Source: APNM01 sp040361335
Lineage (GTDB): Bacteria; Pseudomonadota; Gammaproteobacteria; Nevskiales; Salinisphaeraceae
Direction: 5' to 3'
DNA length: 64,000 nt
NCBI RefSeq assembly: GCF_040361335.1
Contig: NZ_APNM01000002.1
Coordinates: forward strand, 1 to 64,000
Below, one piece after another: positions 8,176-17,434 of this stretch (its first letter is position 1; each line of letters starts with the position of its first letter). The notes beneath the pieces are model-generated. The model did no database searches. It was not told the DNA's origin and saw nothing but the letters and a program-made list of their open reading frames with translations. Made by a program: the position numbers and the translations under genes.

Positions 8176-8750
8176 TGCCGTCTATCTTCCGTGGCCGGGG
8201 CCCGCCTTGCAAGGCAATAGCCCACCTCGCCGGCGCGTTTCTCGCGCAGTGCCGACCAGCCCGCCGGCAGCGGCGGCTCGCCGGCCGGGTATTCCAGGTA
8301 GACCCGGTGGTCCGGTGCCAGGTGCGGCGCCAGCGCGGCCAGGGACGGTTCCCAGAGGCCGGCGGCGAAGGGCGGGTCGAGGAACACGATGTCGAAGCGC
8401 GCCGCCGGCGTCCCCCGCAGGAAATGCAGGGCATCCGCGCACCGGATGTCGCCGCCGGTCGCGCCGAACCGCGCCAGGGTGTCGGCGAGGTCGCGCGTCA
8501 GCCGCCGGTCGTTTTCCAGGAACAGGCAGGAGGCGGCGCCGCGGGAGAGCGCCTCCAGGCCCAGAATGCCGGTGCCGGCGAAGGCGTCCAGGCAGCGCGC
8601 GCCCGCGATCACCGGCATCAGCCAGTTGAACAGGGTCTCGCGTACCCGGTCCGGGGTGGGACGCAGGCCGGGCGAATCGGTCACGGTCAGGCGTCGGCCG
8701 CGCCAGTCGCCGCCGATGATGCGGATGCGGTGGTCGCGCACGCGGGTCAT
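8172..8750 (-). CDS. rsmD: 16S rRNA (guanine(966)-N(2))-methyltransferase
   Basis: RsmD methylates G966 of 16S rRNA with S-adenosylmethionine. The 192-residue protein has the N-terminal IRIIGGDWRGRRL segment, the substrate motif LRPTPDRVRETLFNWL, the SAM loop DAFAGTGILGLEALSRGA and the catalytic DPPF motif (FLDPPFAAGLW). It is the first gene of a translationally coupled rsmD-coaD-ggt set. A gap of 19 bp separates it from the 3' end of tldD on the same strand. Confidence 0.95.
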   Translation of the reverse strand: MTRVRDHRIRIIGGDWRGRRLTVTDSPGLRPTPDRVRETLFNWLMPVIAGARCLDAFAGTGILGLEALSRGAASCLFLENDRRLTRDLADTLARFGATGGDIRCADALHFLRGTPAARFDIVFLDPPFAAGLWEPSLAALAPHLAPDHRVYLEYPAGEPPLPAGWSALREKRAGEVGYCLARRAPATEDRRQ

Positions 8751-8769
8751 GCAGGCGGGCGGACCGCGG

Positions 8770-10212
8770 TCAGCCCGTGCCGCCGACCGTCAGGCCGTCG
8801 ACCCGGAGGGTGGGTTGGCCGACGCCCACCGGCACGCTCTGGCCGTGCTTGCCGCAGACGCCGATGCCGGTGTCCAGCGCGAGATCGTGGCCGACCATGG
8901 AGACCCGTTCCAGCACCGCGGGGCCGTTGCCGATCAGGGTGGCGCCCTTGACCGGCTCGGCGACGCGGCCGCCGCGGATGCGATAGGCCTCTGAGGCCGA
9001 GAAGACGAAGTTGCCGGAGGTGATGTCCACCGAGCCGCCGTCGAAGTTGACCGCGTAGATACCGTCGTCGACCGAGGCGATGATCTCCTCGGGATCGTGC
9101 CCGCCCGGCCGCATGTAGGTATTGGTCATGCGGGGCATGGGCAAGTGCGCGAACGATTCCCGTCGGCCGTTGCCGGTGGGCGTGCCGCCGGTGAGGGCGG
9201 CGTTGTGCTTGTCCTGCATGTAGCCGGTGAGCACGCCGTTCTCGATCAGCACGTTGCAGCGGCTGGGCGTGCCCTCGTCGTCCACCGACAGCGATCCGCG
9301 GCGGCCGGGGAGGGTGCCGTCGTCGACCACGGTGCACAGCGACGAGGCGACCTTTTCGCCAATCCGGCCCGAATAGGTGGAGCTGCCCTTGCGGTTGAAG
9401 TCGCCCTCCAGGCCGTGACCCACCGCCTCGTGCAGCAGTACGCCGGGCCAACCCGGTCCCAGGACCACCGGATAGGTGCCGGCCGGCGCCTGGCGGGCGT
9501 CCAGGCGTACCAGGGCGCGGCGCACGGCCTCGCGGGCATAGCGTTCGACGGTGTCGCCGTCGGCCAAAAGCTCGTAGCCGGCGCGTCCGCCGCCGCCGGC
9601 GCTGGCCGATTCGCGGCGGCCGTCGCGGGCGACGTGCACGGTCACGCTCAGGCGCACCAGCGGCCGCACGTCGCCGGCCCGGGTGCCGTCGGAGGCCGCG
9701 ACCAGCATCACATCGTGGCTCGCGGCCAGCGCGATCCGGACCTGGACCACGCTGGGATCGGCCGCGCGCGCCGCGGCGTCGGCGCGGGCCAGCAGTGCCA
9801 CCTTGGCCTCCTCGTCGAGACCCGCCGCCGGATCGAGGGGTGGATACAACGCCGGTGCCGTCGGGGAATGACGTGCGGCGATACGGCCGCCGCGCCCGTC
9901 GCGGGCGATGGCGGCGGCGGCGGCCGAGGCTTCGCTCAGGGCCGGCAGCGCGAGGTCTTCGGCATAGGCGAAACCGGTCTTCTCGCCGGCGATGGCGCGC
10001 ACGCCTACTCCCTGCTCGGTGCCGGCCGCCGCGGTGCGCACGATGCCGTCCTCCCACAGCCAGCTCTCGCTGCGGTGGAGCTGGAAATACAGGTCGGCGG
10101 CGTCGATGCCGGGCCGCATGAGGCCGCCGAGCACGCGGTCCAGGGTGGCGGCGTCCAGCTCGGCGGGCGCGAGCAGGGTGGACTCGGCGATGGCGAGGGT
10201 ATCGTCGGTCAT
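8770..10212 (-). CDS. tldD: Metalloprotease TldD
   Basis: TldD forms the TldD/TldE zinc protease that trims peptides such as microcin and CcdA fragments. The 480-residue length equals that of characterised TldD. The catalytic HEAVGHGLEGD (HExxxH) motif is present, and the C-terminal region carries the GNFVFSASEAYRIRGG and GNGPAVLERVSMVG stretches. The start at 10212 is set by an ATGA overlap with the nitrilase gene. The tldE/pmbA partner is not in this window; in many gammaproteobacteria it is nearby. Confidence 0.95.
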   Translation of the reverse strand: MTDDTLAIAESTLLAPAELDAATLDRVLGGLMRPGIDAADLYFQLHRSESWLWEDGIVRTAAAGTEQGVGVRAIAGEKTGFAYAEDLALPALSEASAAAAAIARDGRGGRIAARHSPTAPALYPPLDPAAGLDEEAKVALLARADAAARAADPSVVQVRIALAASHDVMLVAASDGTRAGDVRPLVRLSVTVHVARDGRRESASAGGGGRAGYELLADGDTVERYAREAVRRALVRLDARQAPAGTYPVVLGPGWPGVLLHEAVGHGLEGDFNRKGSSTYSGRIGEKVASSLCTVVDDGTLPGRRGSLSVDDEGTPSRCNVLIENGVLTGYMQDKHNAALTGGTPTGNGRRESFAHLPMPRMTNTYMRPGGHDPEEIIASVDDGIYAVNFDGGSVDITSGNFVFSASEAYRIRGGRVAEPVKGATLIGNGPAVLERVSMVGHDLALDTGIGVCGKHGQSVPVGVGQPTLRVDGLTVGGTG

Positions 10213-11030
10213 GTCAGGCGGCGGTGCTCCAGGACGGGGAAGTGCTCGCGCGTGCGCCGCAAGGCGTCGCGATCGACGGTGCCGATGGCGATGCCGGGCC
10301 CCGCGGCGACGCGGTCCATGACCCGGCCCCAGGCATCGACCACCAGACTGTCGCCGTAGGTCTCGCGGCCGCCGGGGTGGCGGCCGCCCTGGTTGGGGGC
10401 GATCACGGTGCACAGGTTCTCGATGGCGCGGGCGCGCACCAGGACCTCCCAATGGGCGCGGCCGGTGACCGCGGTGAAGGCGGAGGGCACGGCCAGGATC
10501 TCCGCGCCGGCGGCGGCGTAGTGGCGATAGAGCTCGGGGAACCGCAGGTCGTAGCAGACCGAGAGTCCGACGCGGCCGAACGGGGTGTCCACCGTGGCCG
10601 GATCGGAGCCCGGCACGGTACTGGCCGATTCCTTGTATTGCTCGGCGGTGTCGGGCACGGCGACGTCGAACAGGTGGATCTTGTCGAAACGCGCCGCGCG
10701 CTTGCCGTCCGGGTCGTAGACCAGACAGGCGCCGAACGAGCGCCGGGCCTGGCCCGGCGCGCGCAGCGGGATGGTGCCGCCGATCAGCCAGAGGTTGTGG
10801 CGGGCCGCGGTCTCGGCCAGGAATTCCTGTATCGGCCCGTCGCCGTCCGCTTCGGCGATCTCCGACTTGTCGGCCTCGTGGCGTCCCAGGTAGGCGAAAT
10901 TCTCCGGCAGCACGGCGAGGCCGGCGCCAGCGTCGGCCGCCGCCGCGGCGAGGCGGCCCGCCGCGGCCAGGTTCATGTCGACGTCGTCGTTGGACACCAT
11001 TTGGATGGCCGCGACTCGCGATGTGGTCAT
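10209..11030 (-). CDS. Nitrilase-superfamily amidohydrolase (Nit1/deaminated glutathione amidase type)
   Basis: A 273-residue carbon-nitrogen hydrolase. The Glu-Lys-Cys triad is visible in LPENFAYLG, RFDKIHLFDV and LSVCYDLRFPELYR. The protein fits the NIT1-like branch, which repairs deaminated glutathione, and this gene commonly lies between yhdP and tldD in gammaproteobacteria. The substrate is inferred from family and context only. It overlaps tldD by 4 bp downstream and sits about 50 bp after yhdP. Confidence 0.88.
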   Translation of the reverse strand: MTTSRVAAIQMVSNDDVDMNLAAAGRLAAAAADAGAGLAVLPENFAYLGRHEADKSEIAEADGDGPIQEFLAETAARHNLWLIGGTIPLRAPGQARRSFGACLVYDPDGKRAARFDKIHLFDVAVPDTAEQYKESASTVPGSDPATVDTPFGRVGLSVCYDLRFPELYRHYAAAGAEILAVPSAFTAVTGRAHWEVLVRARAIENLCTVIAPNQGGRHPGGRETYGDSLVVDAWGRVMDRVAAGPGIAIGTVDRDALRRTREHFPVLEHRRLT

Positions 11031-11079
11031 GCTATGGGGTCTCCGATCGGTTCATGCCGGGCACGGGGGCGCATACGGC

Positions 11080-14000
11080 CTATTCGGTGGCCGTCGGCTC
11101 GCGTATCTCCGGATCGTCCCAGCTTCCGGTCAGATGGTAACTGACGCGGGTCAAATCGCCGAGGGGCTTGTCCAGGAACTGTTGCGCGACCCAGACCGCG
11201 GCGCCCAGGGCCGGACCGCCCAGCACCGTGCCGGCGATCGCGGCGGCGCCCGAGACCTGGGGGGTGATGGTCACCCGCTGGTCGTAGTCCCGGGCCGCCA
11301 GTCCGACCCGGCCCTCGATGGCGATCTCGGCCGAGGGGGTCCGGATCACGAGATCGTCGGTGTAGGCGTCGCCGGATTCGATGCGGAAATCGCCCGAGAG
11401 GGTGTCGAAGGTCGTGCCCTTGCCCAGGACATCGCGGAAATCCAGCAGGAGCCGGCGCGGCAGGGCGTAGAAGTTGACCAGTCCCAGCACGCGTCCGGCG
11501 CCGGGCTCGACCGCGAGCAGGTTGCCGTTCTCCATGGACAATGACAGGCGCCCGTCGAGGGTGGCCGGTGTGAGTCCGTCGGGGTTGGGCGCCAGCGCCA
11601 GCTCGGCCTCGATATCGGCCTTGTCGGCGCGCAGGTTGGCGGTGTAACCCAGAGTCCGCAGCAGCGGCGCGATCCCGCTGCCCTTGAGCCGTGCGTCCAG
11701 GGAGGCGCGCGTGAGGCCGTCGGTCCGCCGCCAGTCGCCGGTCGCCCGCAGGGTCATGACGCCGCCGTCGACGTCGAGCGTGTCCAAGGACAGCCCGTCC
11801 GCCAGGGGGGTCGTGTTCAGGTCGAGGTGGCCGAAATCGTCGCCGGCCAGCGCCAGGGCCTCCACCCGGACGTCGAGCAGGGGCAGCGTGGCGGGATCGA
11901 TGGGCGCGGCATCGGCGTCATCGTTGCCGGGTGCCGACGTGTCCGGCACCGGTGTGAGACGCAGCCGTTCCAGGCGCGCCTCGATCCGGTCGCGGTCCGC
12001 GCGCCGCAGCCAGCGCACCGTGCCGCGGCCCGCCGTGCCGGCCAGGTCGGCACGCCAGCCGTCGTCCGCGGTCAGCGGCGTGATCCGCAGCGACAGGTCC
12101 TTGAGCCGCTGGCCGGCCGCGCGCAGCTCGCCGATCTCCAGGTCGGCGCCGCGCAGGGCGAGCCGGCCGCCGCCATCGTTCTCCGCCCGTTCGCCGCCGT
12201 CCGCGAGCAGGTCGCGCCAGGCGCCCGCGTCCAGGCGGTCCGCGGTGCCGCCGATCCACCAGCCGGGACCGTCCGGTGCGGCCTCGGTGTCGCCGCCGCC
12301 CAGTATCGCCGTGAGTCCCCAGAGGCCGTCGGCGTCGAAACGCAGGTCGAGAGTCGCGCGCTCGCCGTGTTCCACCCGGACCCGATCCCGGTCGCCGGCG
12401 ATCGTCACCCGGGTCGGTACCGCGTCGCCGGCCGGCTTGGCCAGTGGTGCCGGCAGCTTCAGCGCCATGCCCGCGAGGTCGCTCGTCAGGGTCAGCGCCG
12501 AGGCGCGGCCGCCCCCGCCGATGCCCAGCGCGATACGCCAGGGGGTCTCGCCCGCCGCGGCGGCGACGATCCGCGCCGGGAGCCGGAAGGCGGCAAGTGT
12601 CTCGGCGTGCTCCGGCAGGCGCAGGGTGGTGCGGGCATCGATGCGCAGCGTGTCGCCGTCGCCGGGCGCCACGTCCGCGGTGAGCGGCAGACCCGCTAGC
12701 TCGGCCGTCAGGCCCTCGGCATAGAGACCGTCGAGGTCGAAGCGCAGGGTGCCGGCGATGCCGGTCAGGGGGGCCGGCAGGGCGTCGTGCTCGGCGCGCA
12801 GGCCGGCCACGGTCACCGCGCCGTTGACGCGTGGCTCGCCCAGGCCGGGTTTGAGGGGGATGGACAGATCCAGGGTCAGGTCGGCCGCGCCGTCCAGCGT
12901 CAGCACCTCCGGCAGGCGGCCGAAGCGTTCCGCCAGCGGCGATTCGGCGAGGAAATCGAGCATGCGGGCGGCGGCACCGTCCCGGACCCGGCCGTCGACC
13001 TTGAGCACCGGTTCGCGGACGTTCGCGATGCGGGCCGTGGCCGGTCCCGCCGCGACGCCGAGCATGCGCCCCCGCTCGGCGCGGATCTCGAGATCGTCGC
13101 CGTCGATGACGAGACGCCCGGCCACGGCCGTCAGGCTCGGCCAGCCCGGCTTGTAGGTCAGGTCGACGCCCTCGCCGCGCGCGGTGATGCGGAATGTGCC
13201 CGCGTCACCGGCCAGGGGGAAACGGTCGAGCGGGCCGGCGAGCCGGATTTGCCCCGAGGTCAGCCGGCCGGCGCCGATCGCGTCGGGGAGCCAGTCGCGC
13301 AGTCGGGGGTTGGGCAGGTCCTCGGCCTGCGGTATGTGCGCGAGCACGGCCGGCAGGTCGTCGCTGACGACGTCGAAGGTCAGGTCGGCGACGGGCGGGC
13401 CGGCGTCCGGCAGTTCGAGGGTGCCGCCGCCCGCGATCTCGGTGCCGGCGGCGGCGAGACGCAGTCCGGACATCGTCAGGCGCCGGCCGTCGGCGGTCGT
13501 GGTCCAGGCGAGCTCGCCGCCGAGTGCCGCGAGCGGCAGCCGGCCCCGCAGGTAGCGGTCGAGCGTGATCCCGCCCTCGCCTTCGGTCAGGGTCAGCGAG
13601 CCGCCGTCGCCGTCGACGGACCAGGTCCCGCCGAAACGCCCGGCCTCCAGGCCGAGCGGTGCGTCGCGCAGGGTGAGTCCGGCGAAGCGGCCGTCCGCCC
13701 GCCAGTCGCCCTCGCCGGCGTATTCGACACGCAGGGTCTCCAGCGTGCCGTCCGCCGCGGTGTCGGTGAACCGCGCCGGCAGGGCGAGCTTGAGCCAGCC
13801 GGCGGCCAGGCCGGCCGGCAGCGATGCCAGCCGCGCCTCGATACGGCCGCCGTCGGGGGCGATCAGCGCCTCGCCGGTCGTGTCTAGGGCGCCGCCGTCG
13901 GGGGTGCGCAGGGCGTCGAGCCGCGCGCGGTAGCCGCCGTCCCCGCCGGCCGGCTCGATGCTGGCGTCCAGGGTGGTCGCGGTCCGTAACGGCGTCCCGG

Positions 14001-14853
14001 ACAAGCGGAACGACTCCGTCGCCAGGGTGAGGCGGGCGCCCTCGAAGTCGCCTTCACGCCAGTCGCTCCAGGCTTCGAGTTGCGCGCGTCCGCCGCGCAG
14101 CGCGTCGTCGCCCAGGCCCGCGGCGCGCAGCAGGCTGGCGCCGTCGAGTCCCTCGGCGTTCACGTAGGCGTGCGCCTCCAGGTTCTCCGGGCGGGCGAAA
14201 TCGCCGAGCACGAAGACATCGATTTCGGCTCGCTCGCCGATACGCGGCGGCAACTGCGCCCGGATACGCGCCCGGTGGCGCGGGCCCTTGTTGCGGAGGG
14301 TGCCGGCGATGCCGGTCACGTCCAACGCCAGGTCCGGATGGGCCGCGTCCGTGATGCGTACGTGGCCGTCCTCGATCCGGGTGAAGTGCACGCGGTCCAG
14401 CCAGCGGTCGATATCGGCGGCGTCGAAGCCGCGGGTCTCGCTCTGCCCCAGGCCGCGCAGCCGCCAGTGGCCGTCGCCGTCGCGGTGGAGCGTGAGCTCC
14501 ACGCCCGATATCAACAGCCGGTCCGGCTCCCGGATACCCCGCAGCAGGTCCCAGAAGCCGAAATGCAGACCCAGTCCGCGCAGGCGCAGTGCCGGACGCG
14601 CGTCCTCTTCCCGGAGCAGGGCGACGTCGCTGAAGTGCAGCACCGGTCCGGTCCAGGTCCAGCCCAGTTCCATGGCGCCGATCGCCAGCGGCTGACCGAT
14701 GCGCTCGCTGACCCAGTCCGCGGTCTGGGCCCGGTAGCCCGGCACGGCGCGGTCGAGCAGGCGCACCGTGCCCACCAGCGTGCCCGCGACGATCACCAGG
14801 ACGGCGATGCCGAGGAGAAGCCAGGTTTTCAGGCGCAGGTTGCGTCGCAGCAT
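11080..14853 (-). CDS. yhdP: YhdP-family AsmA-like phospholipid transport protein
   Basis: A large envelope protein of 1257 residues, close to the usual family length of about 1270. An N-terminal membrane helix (about residues 10-30) is followed by repeated beta-rich AsmA-like segments. The C-terminal block RVTITPQVSGAAAIAG to FLDKPLGDLTRVSYHLTGSWDDP is a hallmark of YhdP. YhdP with TamB and YdbH is thought to form a hydrophobic groove that carries phospholipids from the inner to the outer membrane. It is followed by nit-tldD and preceded by rng, the conserved order. Composition is extremely GC-rich and Asp/Gly/Leu-heavy, but the frame is intact. Confidence 0.92.
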   Translation of the reverse strand: MLRRNLRLKTWLLLGIAVLVIVAGTLVGTVRLLDRAVPGYRAQTADWVSERIGQPLAIGAMELGWTWTGPVLHFSDVALLREEDARPALRLRGLGLHFGFWDLLRGIREPDRLLISGVELTLHRDGDGHWRLRGLGQSETRGFDAADIDRWLDRVHFTRIEDGHVRITDAAHPDLALDVTGIAGTLRNKGPRHRARIRAQLPPRIGERAEIDVFVLGDFARPENLEAHAYVNAEGLDGASLLRAAGLGDDALRGGRAQLEAWSDWREGDFEGARLTLATESFRLSGTPLRTATTLDASIEPAGGDGGYRARLDALRTPDGGALDTTGEALIAPDGGRIEARLASLPAGLAAGWLKLALPARFTDTAADGTLETLRVEYAGEGDWRADGRFAGLTLRDAPLGLEAGRFGGTWSVDGDGGSLTLTEGEGGITLDRYLRGRLPLAALGGELAWTTTADGRRLTMSGLRLAAAGTEIAGGGTLELPDAGPPVADLTFDVVSDDLPAVLAHIPQAEDLPNPRLRDWLPDAIGAGRLTSGQIRLAGPLDRFPLAGDAGTFRITARGEGVDLTYKPGWPSLTAVAGRLVIDGDDLEIRAERGRMLGVAAGPATARIANVREPVLKVDGRVRDGAAARMLDFLAESPLAERFGRLPEVLTLDGAADLTLDLSIPLKPGLGEPRVNGAVTVAGLRAEHDALPAPLTGIAGTLRFDLDGLYAEGLTAELAGLPLTADVAPGDGDTLRIDARTTLRLPEHAETLAAFRLPARIVAAAAGETPWRIALGIGGGGRASALTLTSDLAGMALKLPAPLAKPAGDAVPTRVTIAGDRDRVRVEHGERATLDLRFDADGLWGLTAILGGGDTEAAPDGPGWWIGGTADRLDAGAWRDLLADGGERAENDGGGRLALRGADLEIGELRAAGQRLKDLSLRITPLTADDGWRADLAGTAGRGTVRWLRRADRDRIEARLERLRLTPVPDTSAPGNDDADAAPIDPATLPLLDVRVEALALAGDDFGHLDLNTTPLADGLSLDTLDVDGGVMTLRATGDWRRTDGLTRASLDARLKGSGIAPLLRTLGYTANLRADKADIEAELALAPNPDGLTPATLDGRLSLSMENGNLLAVEPGAGRVLGLVNFYALPRRLLLDFRDVLGKGTTFDTLSGDFRIESGDAYTDDLVIRTPSAEIAIEGRVGLAARDYDQRVTITPQVSGAAAIAGTVLGGPALGAAVWVAQQFLDKPLGDLTRVSYHLTGSWDDPEIREPTATE

Positions 14854-14949
14854 GGCGGTCGGTGTCGGGTCTCGCGGCCGGGGTCCGGGGGGTCGTCCTG
14901 GGTTATGACCATGAAAGGCGCCGGCAGTGCCGACGCCCGGCGTCCCGTG

Positions 14950-16410
14950 TTATGTCGGGACGACGTCGAATTGCTCCTGAAGATACAGCGATTCCGCCTG
15001 CAGGCGGACCCGGCGCGCCACCGATTCGGCTAGGTCGCCGAGCGCGCCCGCCTGCTCGTCCAGCAGCATGGCGACCACGTCGGGATTGGCCAGGACCAGC
15101 ATCCCGTCGGTGTCGAACTGGCGGGCCGAGCGCAGGATCTCACGGAATATCTCGTGGCAGACGGTCTCCACGCTCTTGACGCTGCCCCGGCCCGAGCAGG
15201 CGGGACAGGGTTCGCAGAGCACGTGCTCCAGGCTCTCGCGGGTACGCTTGCGGGTCATCTCCACCAGGCCGAGCGGCGAGATCTGGGAGATCATGCTCTT
15301 GGCCGGGTCGCGCTCCAGGGCGCGCTCCAGGGCGCGCAGCACCTGCTCGCGATGGCTGGTTTCGCTCATGTCGATGAAATCGACGATGATGATCCCGCCC
15401 AGGTTCCGCAGGCGCAGTTGGCGGGCGATGGTCTGCGCCGCCTCTAGGTTGGTCTTGAGGATGGTCTCGCCCAGGTTGCGGGTGCCCACGTAACCGGCGG
15501 TGTTGACGTCGATCGTGGTCATCGCCTCGGTCTGCTCGATCACGATGCTGCCCCCGGACTTGAGCGGCACGCTGGGCTGCAGCGCGCGCTCGATCTCGTC
15601 CTCCACGCCGAACAGGTCGAAAATGGGCCCGTCGCCCCGGTAATGCTCGATGCGGCCGGCCAGCTCCGGCACGAAGCGGCGGGCGAAGTCCGCCATCTCG
15701 CGGCAGGCGCGGTCGTCGTCGATGCGTACCCGCTCGATGCCGGACAGGACCATGTCGCGCAGCATCCGGGTGACCAGCGGCAGGTCCCCGTGCACCAGGC
15801 TGCCCGGGGCGGCGTGCATCACCTGCTCCCGGATCGAACGCCAGAGCCGGTCCAGGAAACGCATGTCGGCGGCCAGGGCGTCGGCGTCCGCGCCTTCCGC
15901 CACGGTGCGCACGATGAAGCCGCCGCGCAGGCCCAGTTCCGACTTCAGGGAGGCCACCGCGGCGCGCAGGCGCTCGCGTTCCGTTTCGTCCTCGATCCGC
16001 GTGGATACGGCGGCCTGGTCGCCGTGCGGCATCAGTACGAGGTAGCGTGACGGGATCGAGAGGTCCGTGGTCAGGCGGGCGCCCTTACTGCCCAGCGGTT
16101 CCTTGGCGACCTGGACCAGCACGCTCTCGCCGGCCGACAGCAGGTGCTGGATATCGGGACGGATGTCGTCCTCCTCGCCGCGTTGGCGCACGATGTCGGC
16201 GGCGTGCAGGAAGGCCGTGCGGTCGAGCCCGATCTCCACGAACGCGGCCTGCATCCCCGGCAGCACGCGCTGGACCCTGCCCAGATAGATGTTGCCGGCG
16301 ACGCCGCCGCGGGAGTCGCGCTGCAGGTGGATTTCCTGGAGCACGCCGGCCTCCACCTGGGCGACGCGGGTTTCGCCCGGCGCCACGTTGACCAGTATTT
16401 CGGCGCTCAT
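14950..16410 (-). CDS. rng: Ribonuclease G
   Basis: RNase G is an S1-domain endoribonuclease that matures the 5' end of 16S rRNA and cuts some mRNAs. The 486-residue sequence has the N-terminal MSAEILVNVAPGETRVA start and the S1 domain GNIYLGRVQRVLPGMQAAFVEIG. The catalytic DFIDM segment is near the middle, and CPACSGRGSVKS supplies the zinc-link cysteines. It lacks the long RNase E tail. It is followed by yhdP after 96 bp without recognisable features. In related genomes maf sits directly upstream; here it is absent. Confidence 0.96.
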   Translation of the reverse strand: MSAEILVNVAPGETRVAQVEAGVLQEIHLQRDSRGGVAGNIYLGRVQRVLPGMQAAFVEIGLDRTAFLHAADIVRQRGEEDDIRPDIQHLLSAGESVLVQVAKEPLGSKGARLTTDLSIPSRYLVLMPHGDQAAVSTRIEDETERERLRAAVASLKSELGLRGGFIVRTVAEGADADALAADMRFLDRLWRSIREQVMHAAPGSLVHGDLPLVTRMLRDMVLSGIERVRIDDDRACREMADFARRFVPELAGRIEHYRGDGPIFDLFGVEDEIERALQPSVPLKSGGSIVIEQTEAMTTIDVNTAGYVGTRNLGETILKTNLEAAQTIARQLRLRNLGGIIIVDFIDMSETSHREQVLRALERALERDPAKSMISQISPLGLVEMTRKRTRESLEHVLCEPCPACSGRGSVKSVETVCHEIFREILRSARQFDTDGMLVLANPDVVAMLLDEQAGALGDLAESVARRVRLQAESLYLQEQFDVVPT

Positions 16411-16550
16411 CGCGGACCGCTCGGGGGCGTTCGCGCACGCAAGCCGGGGCGCGGGGGATTGTCATGAAACCTGCACATGGCGGGATTGTCGGCGGGCGGG
16501 GGAAACGCTGCAAGCAATGGACGGGCGCGCCCGGATATCCGGTGTCCCCG

Positions 16551-16586
16551 TCTTCCGTTTCCCATTTTCCGTTTTCCGTCTCCCGG
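16551..16586. repeat. Short pyrimidine-rich tandem repeat (TTTCC-type)
   Basis: Between rng and rlmH lies a run of near-copies of TTTCCGT (tcttccgtttccc, attttccg, ttttccgtctccc). On the minus strand it reads as AACGGAAA-type repeats. No function is known to me; it looks like an intergenic simple repeat in the place where maf might be expected. Confidence 0.55.
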
Positions 16587-16593
16587 CTTGAAG

Positions 16594-17064
16594 TCAGCCC
16601 CGGTGATACGGATGGCCCGCCGTCACGCTCCAGGCCCGGTACAGTGCCTCCGCCACCAGCACCCGGGCCAGGCCGTGCGGCAGGGTCAGCGGCGACAGGG
16701 ACCAGCGTGCCGTGGTGCGCTCCCGCACCGCCGGCGCCAGGCCGTCGGGGCCGCCGATCAGGAAGGCGCGGTCGCGACCGTCCGCCAGCCAGTCCGACAG
16801 GCGATTCGCCAGCGTTTCCGTGGACCAGGCGGCGCCGTCGACGTCCAGCGCGATCGCCTCGGCCGCCGCCGGCAGGGCCGCGAGCATGCGCTCGCCTTCC
16901 TCCGCGACCGCGCGGCCCGGGGAACGGTTCTTGGCGCGGCGGCCGAGCGGGATCTCGGTCAGTTCCAGGCGGCATTCGCGCGGCAGCCGCCGGGCATACT
17001 CGCGGTAGCCGGCATCGAGCCAACCGGGCAGGCGGCTGCCGACGGCGATCAGGTGAAGCCTCAC
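16594..17064 (-). CDS. rlmH: 23S rRNA (pseudouridine(1915)-N(3))-methyltransferase
   Basis: RlmH is a SPOUT methyltransferase that modifies the pseudouridine of helix 69 in assembled ribosomes. The 156 residues match the usual length. Visible motifs include the N-terminal MRLHLIAVG, the central ALDVDGAAWSTE, the knot segment FLIGGPDGL and the C-terminal LTLPHGLARVLVAEALYRAWS ending in HPYHRG. It is last in the nadD-rsfS-rlmH set, 19 bp after rsfS. Confidence 0.97.
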   Translation of the reverse strand: MRLHLIAVGSRLPGWLDAGYREYARRLPRECRLELTEIPLGRRAKNRSPGRAVAEEGERMLAALPAAAEAIALDVDGAAWSTETLANRLSDWLADGRDRAFLIGGPDGLAPAVRERTTARWSLSPLTLPHGLARVLVAEALYRAWSVTAGHPYHRG

Positions 17065-17083
17065 GGTCCCGTGGGGCGCGGGG

Positions 17084-17434
17084 TCACTGTTCCAACTGCT
17101 GCTCGGGCGGCCGGGCGTCGATGTCCCAGAGCTTCTCGAGCTGGTAGTAAGCGCGCGCGGTGGGCTGCATGATGTGGACCACGACGCCGGAGAGGTCGAT
17201 CAGGACCCACTCGGCCTCGGCGAGGCCCTCCACCCGCGGCCGGAGTCCGGCGCCCTTGGCGCGTTGCACGAGGTTCTCGCCCAGGCGCTTGACGTGGCGG
17301 GCGGAACGGCCGTTGCACACGATCATGTAATCGGTGATCGGTGTCAGCGAGGCGACGTCGAGGACGCGGGTCGATTCGCCCTTGAGTTCCTCGATCGCGT
17401 CCAGGGCGAGTTGCAGGGTGTCGTCGGGTGTCAT
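17084..17434 (-). CDS. rsfS: Ribosomal silencing factor RsfS
   Basis: RsfS binds ribosomal protein uL14 and blocks subunit joining in stationary phase. The 116 residues carry the family segments VLDVASLTPITDYMIVCNGRS, the WVLIDLSGVVVHIM core and the YYQLEKLWDI end. The ATG at 17434 overlaps the nadD stop as ATGA. The frame remains open further upstream, but those residues are not family-like. Confidence 0.96.
   Translation of the reverse strand: MTPDDTLQLALDAIEELKGESTRVLDVASLTPITDYMIVCNGRSARHVKRLGENLVQRAKGAGLRPRVEGLAEAEWVLIDLSGVVVHIMQPTARAYYQLEKLWDIDARPPEQQLEQ

Noticed and set aside
14854..14949. Search for a regulatory site or small gene between yhdP and rng
   Set aside because: GC-rich spacer without a convincing hairpin, ORF or promoter.
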